From Roseomonas populi (lineage in GTDB: Bacteria; Pseudomonadota; Alphaproteobacteria; Acetobacterales; Acetobacteraceae): DNA of 64,000 nucleotides. Both the position numbers and the translations under genes were made by a program. This document shows, piece by piece, positions 50,026 to 58,504 of the stretch. Within the stretch, counting starts at the first letter, position 1, and every line of letters begins with the position of its first letter. The stretch spans positions 124,001 through 188,000 of the forward strand of contig NZ_JANJOU010000002.1 of NCBI RefSeq assembly GCF_024594815.1. Reading direction: 5' to 3'. Under the pieces are notes generated by a model. The model worked only from the letters and a program-made list of their open reading frames with translations. It was not told the origin of the DNA and searched no databases.

Positions 50026-51647
50026 CCGGGCTGGCCCTGGAGGGTCTCTGCCCACTTACGGTCGCCGAGGCGCTGCGTCGCGCGGTGACGATCGCGCCGG
50101 AGGTGGAGGCGGTGGTCGCCCCGTCTGGCCGGATCACCTTCGCGGCCCTTGAGGAGGAGGTCGCGGCGATCCGCGCCGCCCTTCTTGCCGAGGGTGTCGG
50201 GCGTGGCGAGCATGTCGGGCTGCTGATGGGCAACGGGCCGCGCTGGGTCTCGATCTTCCTCGCCCTCGGTTCGATCGGCGCTGTTACCGTGCCGGTGAAC
50301 ACGCGCTTCCAGGCGGAGGAGATGGCCTATGCGCTGCGTCAGTCCCGGGTGCGGCGGCTCTTCGTGGTCGACCGCTTCCTGAAGATCGACTTCGTGGCGA
50401 TGCTGCGCGGCATCATCCCCGGCCTGGACGGCGCGCTACCCGATGCGAGCCTGCCCGATCTGCAACAAGTCGTGGTGGTGGGTACCGACGTGCCGGCAGG
50501 GGCACGGTCCTGGGAGGACTTCTTCTCGGCCGGGAGGGGGAACGAGGCGCCGCCCCGCTGCGTGCCGGAGGACGTGCTGCTGATGCAGTACACCTCTGGC
50601 ACCACCTCCTTCCCCAAGGGCGTGATGCTGACGCACCGCTCCATGTGCGCCAACGCCTTCTTCTCGGGCGGCCGGATGGGCCTGCGCGTCGCGGACCGCT
50701 TTCACAGCGCGCGGCCCTTCTTCCACGTCGCGGGCTCAACGCTCTCCATCCTCTCCTGCATCCAGCACGTCACCACCCTGGTGACGATGGATCGTTTCGA
50801 GCCGGCCGAGGCCCTGCGGATCATGGAGGAGGAGCGCTGCACGCACTTCTCCGGCAACGATACCATGGCGCTGATGCTGCTGAACCACCCGGACCGGGCG
50901 CGGCGCAGCCTGGCGCTGCGCGGCGCCTGGGCCGCGGCCTCCCCCAGCATCGTCCGGCGGATCATCGAGGAGATGGGCGCGCGGGACTGCGTGGTGGGCT
51001 ACGGCATGTCCGAGGCGTCTCCCAACATCTCGCAGTCCTGCTGGTGGGAGCCTGAGGAGGTCCGGATCAGCGGCCACATGCGCCCGCAGCCCGGCGTGGA
51101 GGTCCGCATCCGCGACCTGGACAGCGGGGAGGACCTGCCCCCCGGCGGCACGGGCGAGATCCTGGTGCGCGGCTGGAACGTGATGCAGGGCTACTTCGAC
51201 AAGCCCAAGGAGACCGCGGAGACGCTGACGTCCGAGGGCTGGCTCCTCACCGGCGATCTCGGCCGGCTGGACGAGGCGGGGCGGCTTGAGTTCGCCGGCC
51301 GCGCGAAGGACCTGGTGCGGGTCGGCGGGGAGAACGTCTCCCCCGCCGAGGTCGAGGACATCCTCAACCGCCACCCCGCCATCCGGCAGGCCGTGGTGGT
51401 CGGCGTGCCCGACTCCCGGCTGATGGAGGTTCCCTGCGCCTTCGTCATCCTCAACGAGGGCCAATCCTGTGAGCCGGAGGCGCTCATTGCCTGGAGCAAG
51501 GAGAACATGGCCGGCTTCAAGGTGCCGCGCTACGTGCGGGTGGTGGAGGACTTCGAGAGCATTGGCATGACCGCCAGCTCCAAGATCCAGAAGAAGCAGC
51601 TCGCGAAGCACGCGATCGAGGTGCTGGGCATCAAGGTTCCCGTCTGA
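50022..51647 (+). CDS. AMP-forming acyl-CoA synthetase
   Basis: 541 residues from the GTG at 50022. ANL superfamily: P-loop YTSGTTSFPKG (190-200), GYGMSEAS, the LLTGDLG Asp motif, the hinge GRAKDLVRVGGENVSPAEVE, and the C-terminal SSKIQKKQL with the catalytic Lys. The lid sequence ENVSPAEVEDILNRHPAIRQ is typical of medium- to long-chain or branched-acid ligases. It should activate the acid brought in by the receptor at the start of the operon. Last gene; a strong hairpin follows. Confidence 0.92.
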   Translation: MTGLALEGLCPLTVAEALRRAVTIAPEVEAVVAPSGRITFAALEEEVAAIRAALLAEGVGRGEHVGLLMGNGPRWVSIFLALGSIGAVTVPVNTRFQAEEMAYALRQSRVRRLFVVDRFLKIDFVAMLRGIIPGLDGALPDASLPDLQQVVVVGTDVPAGARSWEDFFSAGRGNEAPPRCVPEDVLLMQYTSGTTSFPKGVMLTHRSMCANAFFSGGRMGLRVADRFHSARPFFHVAGSTLSILSCIQHVTTLVTMDRFEPAEALRIMEEERCTHFSGNDTMALMLLNHPDRARRSLALRGAWAAASPSIVRRIIEEMGARDCVVGYGMSEASPNISQSCWWEPEEVRISGHMRPQPGVEVRIRDLDSGEDLPPGGTGEILVRGWNVMQGYFDKPKETAETLTSEGWLLTGDLGRLDEAGRLEFAGRAKDLVRVGGENVSPAEVEDILNRHPAIRQAVVVGVPDSRLMEVPCAFVILNEGQSCEPEALIAWSKENMAGFKVPRYVRVVEDFESIGMTASSKIQKKQLAKHAIEVLGIKVPV

Positions 51648-51660
51648 ACCGGGAATTTCG

Positions 51661-51708
51661 CGGTGCGCGGTCCTCCTCAAAGGAGCCGAGGAGGATGCCC
51701 GCGCACCG
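51661..51708. terminator. Strong two-tier hairpin between convergent operons
   Basis: CGGTGCGCGG (51661-51670) pairs with CCGCGCACCG (51699-51708), and inside it CCTCCTC (51672-51678) pairs with GAGGAGG (51688-51694). It fills most of the 69 bp between the ligase stop and the reductase stop on the other strand, so it can terminate both. Confidence 0.75.
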
Positions 51709-51716
51709 ACGCGACA

Positions 51717-52952
51717 TCAGATCGCGGCCTGTTGCGCCTTCAGGAAGGAGCGTAGGTCCACGCTCTCGTCCCCCGCGGCCTCGGGCGTGATGCCCGCCGG
51801 CGAAGCAACGAGCTTGCGGGCGGTGAGGTGATCTCCCGGCTTGTTCACCGTGTCCACTGCGATCAGGCGGCCGTCCCGGAAGTAGTAGATGCCGAAGCGG
51901 CCTGAATCGGCCCTGCCGCGGATGACGTGCCGATCGTATCCGGCGACGAGGCCGGCCATCTGCAGCTTCAGCTCGTACTGGTCGGACCAGAACCAGGGCA
52001 CCACCGGGTGCTCCTCCGCCCGGCCGGCTACGACCTTCCCGGCCGCGCGGCCCTGATCCGTCGCGTTCTGGATGGACTCGAGGCGCAGCACCGCCGCTCC
52101 CTGGCGTGTGGCCGCGCAGTCGCCGGCCGCCAGCACCTCCGGCTCGTTGGTGCGGCCGCAGGCATCGGTGATGATCGCCGTCTGGTCGCAGGCGAGCCCG
52201 GCCGCCACGGCCAGTTCCCCGTTCGGGATGGCGCCGGCCGCGACGAGGACGAGGTCCGCCGGGCGTGAGACGTGGTCAGTGCTCTCCACCGCCGTGACCC
52301 GCCCTTCTTCGCCGATGAGACGGGTCGCCTGCACCCCCGTCACGATCTCCACGCCCCGGCCGCGGTGCACCTCGGTGACAAAAGCCGCGAGCGGCGGTGC
52401 CGCGGCGCGGGAGAGGAGACGGTCCGAGGCCTCGAGGACGGTCACCTGGCACCCGGCCGTGACGAGGGTGGAGGCGACCTCCAGCCCGATATAGCCACCG
52501 CCCACCACGACCGCCCGCTCCGCCGATCCCATCGCGGCAAGCAGTCGGCGCGCGTCGGCCAGCGAGCGCAGCGTGTAGACCCCGTCCAGATCGCTACCGG
52601 GGAGGGGAAGGGTGCGGGCCCGGCTGCCCGTGGCGAAGGCCAGGCGATCGAAGCGGTGCTCGGTCCCGTCCGCCATCACCACCGCCCGGCCGCGCCGGTC
52701 CACCGCCGTGGCAGCGGTACCGAGGTGGAGCCTGATCCGATGCTCCTCATAGTACCCGGCGCTCCGCAGGGGCAGCGCAGCATCGTCCACCTTGCCGGAA
52801 AGATATCCCTTGGAGAGGGGCGGGCGCTGGTACGGCAGCTCTGCCTCGTCGCCGATGATGGCGATCGGGCCGTCATAGCCGCTCTCCCGGGCGCTCACCG
52901 CGATCTGGACCCCGGCGTAGGATGCGCCGAGGACGACGAGGCCGTCGCTCAC
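51717..52952 (-). CDS. NAD(P)H-dependent ferredoxin reductase of a Rieske oxygenase system
   Basis: 411 residues from the GTG at 52952 (GTGA overlap with the ferredoxin). FAD-binding GASYAG near the N-terminus, YQRPPLSKGYL, the central NAD(P)H fold VVGGGYIGLEVA, and the FAD motif VLAAGDCAA. This is the putidaredoxin/rubredoxin reductase type, with a C-terminal reductase domain (KLQMAGLVAG). It transfers electrons from NAD(P)H to the ferredoxin encoded just upstream, and thence to the Rieske oxygenase at 56.9-59.9 kb. Confidence 0.9.
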   Translation of the reverse strand: MSDGLVVLGASYAGVQIAVSARESGYDGPIAIIGDEAELPYQRPPLSKGYLSGKVDDAALPLRSAGYYEEHRIRLHLGTAATAVDRRGRAVVMADGTEHRFDRLAFATGSRARTLPLPGSDLDGVYTLRSLADARRLLAAMGSAERAVVVGGGYIGLEVASTLVTAGCQVTVLEASDRLLSRAAAPPLAAFVTEVHRGRGVEIVTGVQATRLIGEEGRVTAVESTDHVSRPADLVLVAAGAIPNGELAVAAGLACDQTAIITDACGRTNEPEVLAAGDCAATRQGAAVLRLESIQNATDQGRAAGKVVAGRAEEHPVVPWFWSDQYELKLQMAGLVAGYDRHVIRGRADSGRFGIYYFRDGRLIAVDTVNKPGDHLTARKLVASPAGITPEAAGDESVDLRSFLKAQQAAI

Positions 52953-53272
52953 GACTGCGTCTCGGGGATCTGCACCCGCAGGCCATCCAGGTCTTCGGTC
53001 ATCTCGATCTGGCAGCTCAGGCGGCTCCCGTCCCGGCGCTCGGCGGCCGTGTTGGAGAGCATGTCCTCCTCGTCCTCGCTCGGCGGCTCCAGCCGGTCCA
53101 CCCAGTCCGGGTCCACGTAGACATGGCAGGTCGCGCAGGAGAGCACGCCGCCACAATCGGCATCGATCCCGCGGACGCCGTTCTGGATGGCTCCCTGCAT
53201 GACGGAGCGGCCCTCCGGCACCTGGACCTTCCGCTCGGTCCCATCGGCGGCGACGTAGGTCACTTCAGGCAT
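52949..53272 (-). CDS. [2Fe-2S] ferredoxin, adrenodoxin type
   Basis: 107 residues. Cluster ligands Cys40, Cys46, Cys49 and Cys87 in CGGVLSCATC and LSCQ, the CX5CX2CX37C spacing of vertebrate/putidaredoxin-type ferredoxins. The acidic stretch PPSEDEEDML (63-72) is the usual partner-binding patch. It carries electrons between the reductase and the terminal oxygenase. It is transcribed away from the IclR regulator at 53451, which may control it. Confidence 0.93.
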   Translation of the reverse strand: MPEVTYVAADGTERKVQVPEGRSVMQGAIQNGVRGIDADCGGVLSCATCHVYVDPDWVDRLEPPSEDEEDMLSNTAAERRDGSRLSCQIEMTEDLDGLRVQIPETQS

Positions 53273-53450
53273 TCCTGCTCCCTTTCACGTTCCGTTGCGC
53301 CCGAACTCGGCCGGCTGGACGCGGGCTTGGCCCCTTCGGCGGCGAACCGATCGGTGGCATCATGACGACCCCAGGCGGGGAGGGTTGATGTCCGTAGGGT
53401 GGACAGCAATCTCAATAGCACTATAGGGAAGCTCTGGGGGAGCAATCAAG

Positions 53451-54248
53451 TTGAGTATGTCCACCAACGCCACGGAGGCCGGGGAAGGCGAGAGCGTCCG
53501 CGCGGTGCAGCGCGCCGTCGCCATCCTCAAGGCGTTCACGAGCGAGCGCCCGCGCCTCACCGTCGTGGAGCTTCAGCGCCTGACCGGTATCAGCCGCCCC
53601 ACCCTGTACCGGCTCCTGCAGACCCTCATCGCCAGCGGCCTGGTCCAGGCCTCCGGCGAGCCGCAGCGCTTCGGGCTGGGACCGGCCGTGATGTCGCTCG
53701 CCCATGTCTGGACCTCGGAGATCGACGTCTCGGCGATCGCCCGCCCCGTGCTGGAGCGCCTACGCGACGTGACCGGAGAGACGGCCGCGCTCTTCATCCT
53801 GAGGGGCGACAAGCGGCTCTGCATCCTGGAGATGCCGAGCCGGCACGTCCTCAACATCACGCGCGGCGTCGGCGAGACGGAGCACATCAGCCGCGGGGCG
53901 AGCGGCAAGGCGATCCTAGCGCATGTCATGGAGGACGATGCCCTGGCCCAGTCGATCTGGCGGTCACTCCCGTCAGAGGTGAACCGCGCCAAGCTGTCGG
54001 CGGATCTGCAGCGCTGCCGCGAGGAGGGGATGGCGATCAGCCTGGGCGAGGTCTTCCGGGGTGCCGTCGCCATCGCGGCCCCCTTCTTCGGTGCGGGACA
54101 GCAGGTGGCCGGCTCCGTCGGGCTGTTCGGGCCAGAGGCGCGCATCGACCCGGCCCAGGCCCAGCATTTCGGCCAGTTGGCGATCGAGGCGGCGAACGAG
54201 ATCACGGCGGCACTCGGCGGAACGCCCCCGGCCCGGAAGGGGCCGTAG
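53451..54248 (+). CDS. IclR-family transcriptional regulator
   Basis: 265 residues from the TTG at 53451, spaced 8 nt from GGGGGAG; an ATG at 53457 is also possible. The winged helix (about 16-80) has LTVVELQRLTGISRPTLYRLLQTLIASGLV. The effector domain follows, with ALFILRGDKRLCILEMPSRH, ISRGASGKAILAHV and AVAIAAPFFGAGQQVAGSVGLFG. A -35/-10 like pair (TGGACA, 16 bp, TATAGG) lies just upstream at about 53401-53428. It lies between the electron-transfer genes and a receptor and is the probable regulator of the split dioxygenase system. Confidence 0.88.
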   Translation: MSMSTNATEAGEGESVRAVQRAVAILKAFTSERPRLTVVELQRLTGISRPTLYRLLQTLIASGLVQASGEPQRFGLGPAVMSLAHVWTSEIDVSAIARPVLERLRDVTGETAALFILRGDKRLCILEMPSRHVLNITRGVGETEHISRGASGKAILAHVMEDDALAQSIWRSLPSEVNRAKLSADLQRCREEGMAISLGEVFRGAVAIAAPFFGAGQQVAGSVGLFGPEARIDPAQAQHFGQLAIEAANEITAALGGTPPARKGP

Positions 54249-54283
54249 GGCCGGGCCTGGGCTGCGCGGCTGCGCCCGCAGCC

Positions 54284-55267
54284 CTATTCCACCCGGGCGC
54301 CGCTGGCCTCCACGACAGGAGCCCAGCGGGCCAGCTCCGCCCGCATGAAGCGGTTCAGCTCGTCCGGGCTGGAACCGACTACCTCCGCGCTCATCTCCGC
54401 TAGCTGTTCCGTCATTCCTGGGGCACGCAGTGCGGCGACGGCCGCCTCGTTCAGGGCCCGAACAGCCTCCGGCGGGGTGCCCGCAGGGGCAAGGAGAGCG
54501 TTCCAGGTAGCCGCGGCGAAGCCGGGCAGGCCGGACTCCGGCGCGCTCGGTACGTCCGGCAGGGCGGGTAGGCGGGTGGACGATGCGACGAGCAGTGGTC
54601 GGACGCTGCCGGCGCGGATCTGGGAGATCACACCGGGCAGCGTGTCGAAGACCACCGCGATCCGGCCTGCGACGAGATCCTGCATAGCGGGCGCGGCACC
54701 GCGATAGGGAACATGGACGGCCTGTCCGCCAGCCTGGCGGGCGAACATCTCCCCCATGAGGTGGCCGATGCCGCCGACGCCCTGCGACCCGTAGGTGATC
54801 GTGCCGGGCCGCGTACGGATCGTGGACGCGAGGTCGCCCGCAGTGCGGAAGGGCTGGCCCGTGCCCACCACCGCGACCCCGGGCACGGTGACGAGAAGGG
54901 AGACGGGAGCGAAGTCGCGGATCGGGTCGAAGGGCAGGGTCCGGTACAGCGCCGGGTTGATGCCATGGGTGGATACCGTTGCCATCAGCATCGTGTACCC
55001 GTCCGGCCGCGCCTTCGCGACGAGGTCGGAGCCGACGCTGCCGCCGGCACCGCCCCTGTTATCCACCACCACCGGCTGACCGAGCCGATCCCCCATGCGG
55101 GAGGCGACGAGGCGCGCGACGATGTCAGTGCCGCCGCCCGCCGCGAAGGGAACAACCAGCCGGATGGGGTGGTCGGGGAATTCGGCCCGGGCATTGTCTG
55201 CATGAAAGGAAAGGCCGAGCGCGGCAGCACATGCCACCAGCAGGCGCCGGGATGAGGATGGGCGCAT
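54284..55267 (-). CDS. TTT receptor (Bug family)
   Basis: 327 residues from the ATG at 55267, with GGAGGAAG upstream. Signal SSRRLLVACAAALGLSFHADN, cleavage near ARAEF. Landmarks: PDHPIRLVVPFAAGGGTDIVAR, VVDNRGGAGGSVG, RPDGYTMLMAT and VPYRGAAPAMQDLVAGRIAVVFD. It ends 35 bp from the IclR gene (convergent). Close upstream is an imperfect copy of the GTTGAY-N3-RTCAAC site. Confidence 0.9.
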   Translation of the reverse strand: MRPSSSRRLLVACAAALGLSFHADNARAEFPDHPIRLVVPFAAGGGTDIVARLVASRMGDRLGQPVVVDNRGGAGGSVGSDLVAKARPDGYTMLMATVSTHGINPALYRTLPFDPIRDFAPVSLLVTVPGVAVVGTGQPFRTAGDLASTIRTRPGTITYGSQGVGGIGHLMGEMFARQAGGQAVHVPYRGAAPAMQDLVAGRIAVVFDTLPGVISQIRAGSVRPLLVASSTRLPALPDVPSAPESGLPGFAAATWNALLAPAGTPPEAVRALNEAAVAALRAPGMTEQLAEMSAEVVGSSPDELNRFMRAELARWAPVVEASGARVE

Positions 55268-55304
55268 TGTTGAGGCTTCCTCCGTCCTCCTTGTCGGAGG
55301 ACAT

Positions 55305-55319
55305 GTTGATCGTATCATT
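55305..55319. promoter_or_regulatory. Imperfect copy of the 15-bp palindrome, GTTGAT-CGT-ATCATT
   Basis: The core TGAT-CGT-ATCA is perfectly symmetric, the outer two pairs are not. It lies 38 bp upstream of the receptor start at 55267. Confidence 0.35.
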
Positions 55320-55476
55320 TGGCGAGACCTACGCTGAGTGATCAGCTCCTGCGGCTTCGTTGCTACGCAGCGAGGTGGCGTCGGCGCATGAGGGCCGCAG
55401 TCTGCCGTTCGGCAACTTCGAAGAGAGCCGAAATAACGAGGCCACCGCGCCTGGCGCAGCGCGCGGCATCCATGAT

Positions 55477-55500
55477 GGCCGGGCGGGGTGCCGCCCGGCC
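55477..55500 (-). terminator. Hairpin after the receptor gene
   Basis: GGCCGGGCGG and CCGCCCGGCC pair perfectly around a GGTG loop, 11 bp after the end of the minus-strand receptor at 55512. No T-run follows on that strand. Confidence 0.6.
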
Positions 55501-55511
55501 TATGGCGAGCG

Positions 55512-56492
55512 TCACTCCGGCTGGTACCGTGCGGTGCGCAGGATCTCCGTGTTCCGCCTCACGTCGGCCTCGATGAAGGCGGCGAACTCCTCCGGGGTCT
55601 CCGTCACCGGTTCATTGCCCAGCGCCGCCAGCCGCTCCACCACGTTCGGGTCCCGCATGCCGGCAACCAGCGCCGCGTTCACCCGCTGCACGATCTCCGC
55701 GGGTAGGCCCCGCGGTCCCCACACGCCGTACCATGAGGCGAATTCCAGCCCGGGCATGCCGCTCTCGGCCACCGTGGGGATCTCGGGGGCGATGGGGCTC
55801 CGGCGCGCACTCGTCACGGCCAGCGCCTTCAGGCGGCCATCCTGCACATGCGGCAGGGCGGCGCTCATCGGGTCGATCATCAGCTGCAACTGGCCGGCGA
55901 TGAGGTCGGTCAGCGCGGGGCCGGATCCGCGGTAGGGCACGATGAGGAGGTCCAGCCCGGCGCGACGATTGAAGTCGAGTACGGCGAGATGATTGGCGGC
56001 ACCAAAGGCGGAGAGGCCGAAGGAGAAGTTTGAGGGCTGCGCCCGAAGGGCCGGCAGCATCTCCGCGATGGTCCGGCCCGGCACCGAGGGGTTCGCCAGC
56101 ACGAGCAACGGGCCCTGGCCGAGCCGGGCAATCGGGGTGAAGTCACCCACCGGGTCGTAGGGCACGCTCCGGAGCACCTGGCGCCCCATGACGTGCACGC
56201 TCGGCGCGGCGAGCAAGGTGTAGCCGTCAGGTGCGGCCGCCCGGACCGCCTCGGCGCCGACGGTCCCGCTCGCGCCCGAGCGGTTCTCGACGACTGTGTT
56301 CACGCCCAGCCGCTCACCGAGCTTCTGGGCCGCGAGGCGCCCCATGATGTCGGCCGGGCCGCCAGGCGGATAGGGAACGACGACCCGGATCGTGCGTTGC
56401 GGCCAGGGATCCGCTGCCTGGGCCGAGAGCGGCAGGATCAGCCCCAGGGCAAGCGCTAGCCGCCGCATCATTGTCCGTCTGGTCGTATTCAT
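55512..56492 (-). CDS. TTT receptor (Bug family) between the two dioxygenase blocks
   Basis: 326 residues, GAGGAAACG before the ATG. Sec-type signal MMRRLALALGLILPLSAQA, cleavage at AQAAD. Landmarks: PQRTIRVVVPYPPGGPADIMGR, VVENRSGASGTVG, APDGYTLLAAP and VPYRGSGPALTDLIAGQLQLMID. It follows the Rieske operon on the same strand but is separated by a 405-bp gap with a terminator, so it has its own promoter. Confidence 0.9.
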   Translation of the reverse strand: MNTTRRTMMRRLALALGLILPLSAQAADPWPQRTIRVVVPYPPGGPADIMGRLAAQKLGERLGVNTVVENRSGASGTVGAEAVRAAAPDGYTLLAAPSVHVMGRQVLRSVPYDPVGDFTPIARLGQGPLLVLANPSVPGRTIAEMLPALRAQPSNFSFGLSAFGAANHLAVLDFNRRAGLDLLIVPYRGSGPALTDLIAGQLQLMIDPMSAALPHVQDGRLKALAVTSARRSPIAPEIPTVAESGMPGLEFASWYGVWGPRGLPAEIVQRVNAALVAGMRDPNVVERLAALGNEPVTETPEEFAAFIEADVRRNTEILRTARYQPE

Positions 56493-56897
56493 CGTTTCCT
56501 CGCTGCGCTCACCTGCCGGACTCAGGCGCCGGCTTTCCGGGATCTGTCACCGATGCGCCCTGGCAATCCGGGCTGCGTCTTCGGGTCCATCTGCTGACGG
56601 GTGCTCGATGTGTCCATCAAGCGGACAGCATTCCGGGAAGTAGAAAAAGACAAGCCGTGGATACAGTCAACCATCAAGAGCGGGCGACAGCCGAACTCCG
56701 CTGAAGAACGTCGCGTGATGCGCGAAGGGGTTGTGGCAAGGCTGGGCTGCCCCGCTGGCGGCGGGCGGAACAAGGACCAGGAATAGCTCGGCCCTGCCGC
56801 GCGTATGACCGCGCGGCAGGGCCGGACGAATCAGGTGCGGCGCCCTCGGCTGCCGCGATGGACGGGCGACCCTGGTAAGGTGCGCAGCCGCCCGGAG
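56493..56897. other. 405-bp gap between Rieske operon and receptor
   Basis: It contains the strong hairpin at 56789-56824 and presumably the promoter of the receptor gene. A 61-codon plus-strand frame (GTG 56601 to 56786) rich in Lys/Arg and of lower GC is open here; it has no recognisable domain and no clear Shine-Dalgarno, so it is not called as a gene. Confidence 0.4.
56789..56824 (-). terminator. Perfect 15-bp hairpin ending the Rieske operon
   Basis: CGGCCCTGCCGCGCG (56789-56803) and CGCGCGGCAGGGCCG (56810-56824) pair without mismatch around a 6-nt loop, 73 bp beyond the last gene of the operon. It is the most stable hairpin seen in the window. Confidence 0.75.
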
Positions 56898-57092
56898 CTA
56901 CTGGGAGACGGTCTCCACGACCTGCTCCGCGTGGCAGAGTTCCTCCTCGCCCTCCATGGAAGGGTCACTCGGGGAGGAGACGTAGCGGACCATGACCCAC
57001 ATGCCGTCCTCCATGTTCTCCACCACTTCGCACAGGCTGCCGTTCTTGAGGCGGATGGTGTCGCCCGGCTTCAGGTCGAAGATGTTCACCAT
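56898..57092 (-). CDS. Small conserved-looking protein of the Rieske operon
   Basis: 64 residues, AGAGGG before the ATG. It begins MVNIFDLKPGDTIRLKNGSL, suggesting a small SH3- or KOW-like beta-barrel (PGDxIRLKNG is a common start of such folds), and ends with an acidic segment MEGEEELCHAEQVVE. No named family is recognised. It is the last gene, 26 nt after the beta subunit, transcribed with the dioxygenase. It could be an assembly or accessory factor; this is inference from position. Confidence 0.7.
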   Translation of the reverse strand: MVNIFDLKPGDTIRLKNGSLCEVVENMEDGMWVMVRYVSSPSDPSMEGEEELCHAEQVVETVSQ

Positions 57093-57118
57093 GTCGATTG
57101 CCCTCTATCGCCGGCCGA

Positions 57119-57685
57119 TCAGAAGAAGACCGTCAGGTTTTTCGCGAGCAGGACGTTCTGATCGAGGATGATCTCCCGCTTCGCGACCTGCCAGCTATCC
57201 CCGTGCCGGCGGAGCACGTCCGTGCGCTTGCCGACGAGGGTGTAGGTCTCGTGCTCGACCCGGTTCTGGTAGACAAGGAACCGGCTCTTCACCGTCACCT
57301 CCTTCGCCTCCTCGGGGGAGGGATCGGCCTGGAGGAGCTGGACGTTGGTGAGCATGTGGCAGACGCGGGAGAGCGGCTCCTCGGCGTAGTGCACGCCGGT
57401 CAGGATCTGCTCTACCCGCTTGGTCAGCGTCCACTTGTCCTCGTCGAACCAGCTGATGCCGGAGCCGAGCTTCGTGTTCTCCCGCTCGGCGTGCTGGCCA
57501 AACTTCACGTTGCGGCGCATCGGCATGAAGTAGACGATGTCCTCCGCGAGGAGATCCAGCCACTCCTCGAACCGCCGCTCATCCAGCAGGTCCACCTCGG
57601 CGTAGAGGAACTCCTCCACTTCCTGCTTCAGCTCGTACCAGGCTAGGCTCCGCTTGGGACGGCTGGCCGCCAATACCTCGCTCAT
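57119..57685 (-). CDS. Aromatic-ring-hydroxylating dioxygenase beta subunit
   Basis: 188 residues. SnoaL-like cone fold of the Rieske beta subunit: LKQEVEEFLYAEVDLLDERRFEEWLDLLAEDIVYFMPMRRNV at the start, SRVCHMLTNVQL, and the ending WQVAKREIILDQNVL. It has no cofactor and supports the alpha3-beta3 hexamer. Encoded after the dihydrodiol dehydrogenase gene, an unusual order since alpha and beta are usually adjacent. Confidence 0.92.
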   Translation of the reverse strand: MSEVLAASRPKRSLAWYELKQEVEEFLYAEVDLLDERRFEEWLDLLAEDIVYFMPMRRNVKFGQHAERENTKLGSGISWFDEDKWTLTKRVEQILTGVHYAEEPLSRVCHMLTNVQLLQADPSPEEAKEVTVKSRFLVYQNRVEHETYTLVGKRTDVLRRHGDSWQVAKREIILDQNVLLAKNLTVFF

Positions 57686-57704
57686 GCGCTTCCGCTCCCT
57701 CTGC

Positions 57705-58496
57705 TCAAGCCTGTGGTTTGCGTGGAATGGGTCCGCCCTGGTGGGCGAAGCAGCCCACGTCGATCACCGTCCCCGAGATCGCCGCGGCGTCCTCCGAGAG
57801 GAGGAAGGCGACCGCGCGGGCAAGGTCCTCGCCGGTCGCGACCCGCCCGGCGGCCGTGCCGGGAGCGCCCCGCCCGAACTTGCTCTCATCGCCGCCGACG
57901 CGGCCGAGGCTCATCCCGCTCACGATGCCGCCGCCGCCCGGGATCACCGTGTTCACCCGGACCTTGTCGTGAAAGTGGTCGTAGGCCAGCGCCATGGTGA
58001 GCGTATGGACCGCGCCCTTGCTGGCCGCGTAGGCCGCCATGTTGGGCTTGCCGTAGCCGGCGCCGGAACCGACGTTGACGATGGATCCGCCACCCTGCCG
58101 GATCATGTGCGGCAGCACCGCGCGGGCGCAGAGGTAGGGCCCCTTCACATTCACCGCCATGATCCGGTCCCAAAGGGCCTCGTCCGTGTCCAGCACGGTG
58201 CCCAGGGGGCCGATGGCGGCGTTGTTCACCAGCGCGTCTATCCGGCCGAAGCGCTGCAGCGCCACGTCCACTACGCGCTGCACCTCATCCGCCCGCGAGA
58301 CGTCGGCTTCCAGCACCTCGGCATCGAGGCCGCGTCCCGCCAGCTCCGCCCGGAGCCCGGGTATGGCGTTCTCCGCCATGCTGGAGACCTGCCGGGCCTC
58401 CACGCCGAAGGCCACCACCGCGTGCCCGCGCCCGGCCAGCTCCAGGGTGATGGACCGGCCGATCCCGAAGGTTCCGCCGGTCACGATGACAACCAT
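57705..58496 (-). CDS. SDR-family dehydrogenase, probable cis-dihydrodiol dehydrogenase
   Basis: 263 residues. NAD motif TGGTFGIG near the N-terminus, NNAA, the Ser in NVGSGAG, and YAASK with both catalytic Tyr and Lys. Longer loop than average after about residue 175 (PGGGGIVSGMSLGRVGGDESKFG). Placed between the alpha and beta subunit genes of a Rieske dioxygenase, it most likely oxidises the cis-diol product to a catechol. No own Shine-Dalgarno of strength; 8 nt after the alpha gene. Confidence 0.87.
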   Translation of the reverse strand: MVVIVTGGTFGIGRSITLELAGRGHAVVAFGVEARQVSSMAENAIPGLRAELAGRGLDAEVLEADVSRADEVQRVVDVALQRFGRIDALVNNAAIGPLGTVLDTDEALWDRIMAVNVKGPYLCARAVLPHMIRQGGGSIVNVGSGAGYGKPNMAAYAASKGAVHTLTMALAYDHFHDKVRVNTVIPGGGGIVSGMSLGRVGGDESKFGRGAPGTAAGRVATGEDLARAVAFLLSEDAAAISGTVIDVGCFAHQGGPIPRKPQA

Positions 58497-58504
58497 GGTC
58501 GCGT

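Noticed and set aside
53424-53433. CACTATAGGG, resembling the end of a T7 promoter
   Set aside because: The upstream part of a T7 promoter is missing; the match is explained by a sigma70-like -10 region of the IclR gene.
56601-56786. A 61-codon plus-strand frame ending next to the strong hairpin
   Set aside because: No clear ribosome binding site, no recognisable domain, and the hairpin is better explained as the end of the minus-strand Rieske operon.
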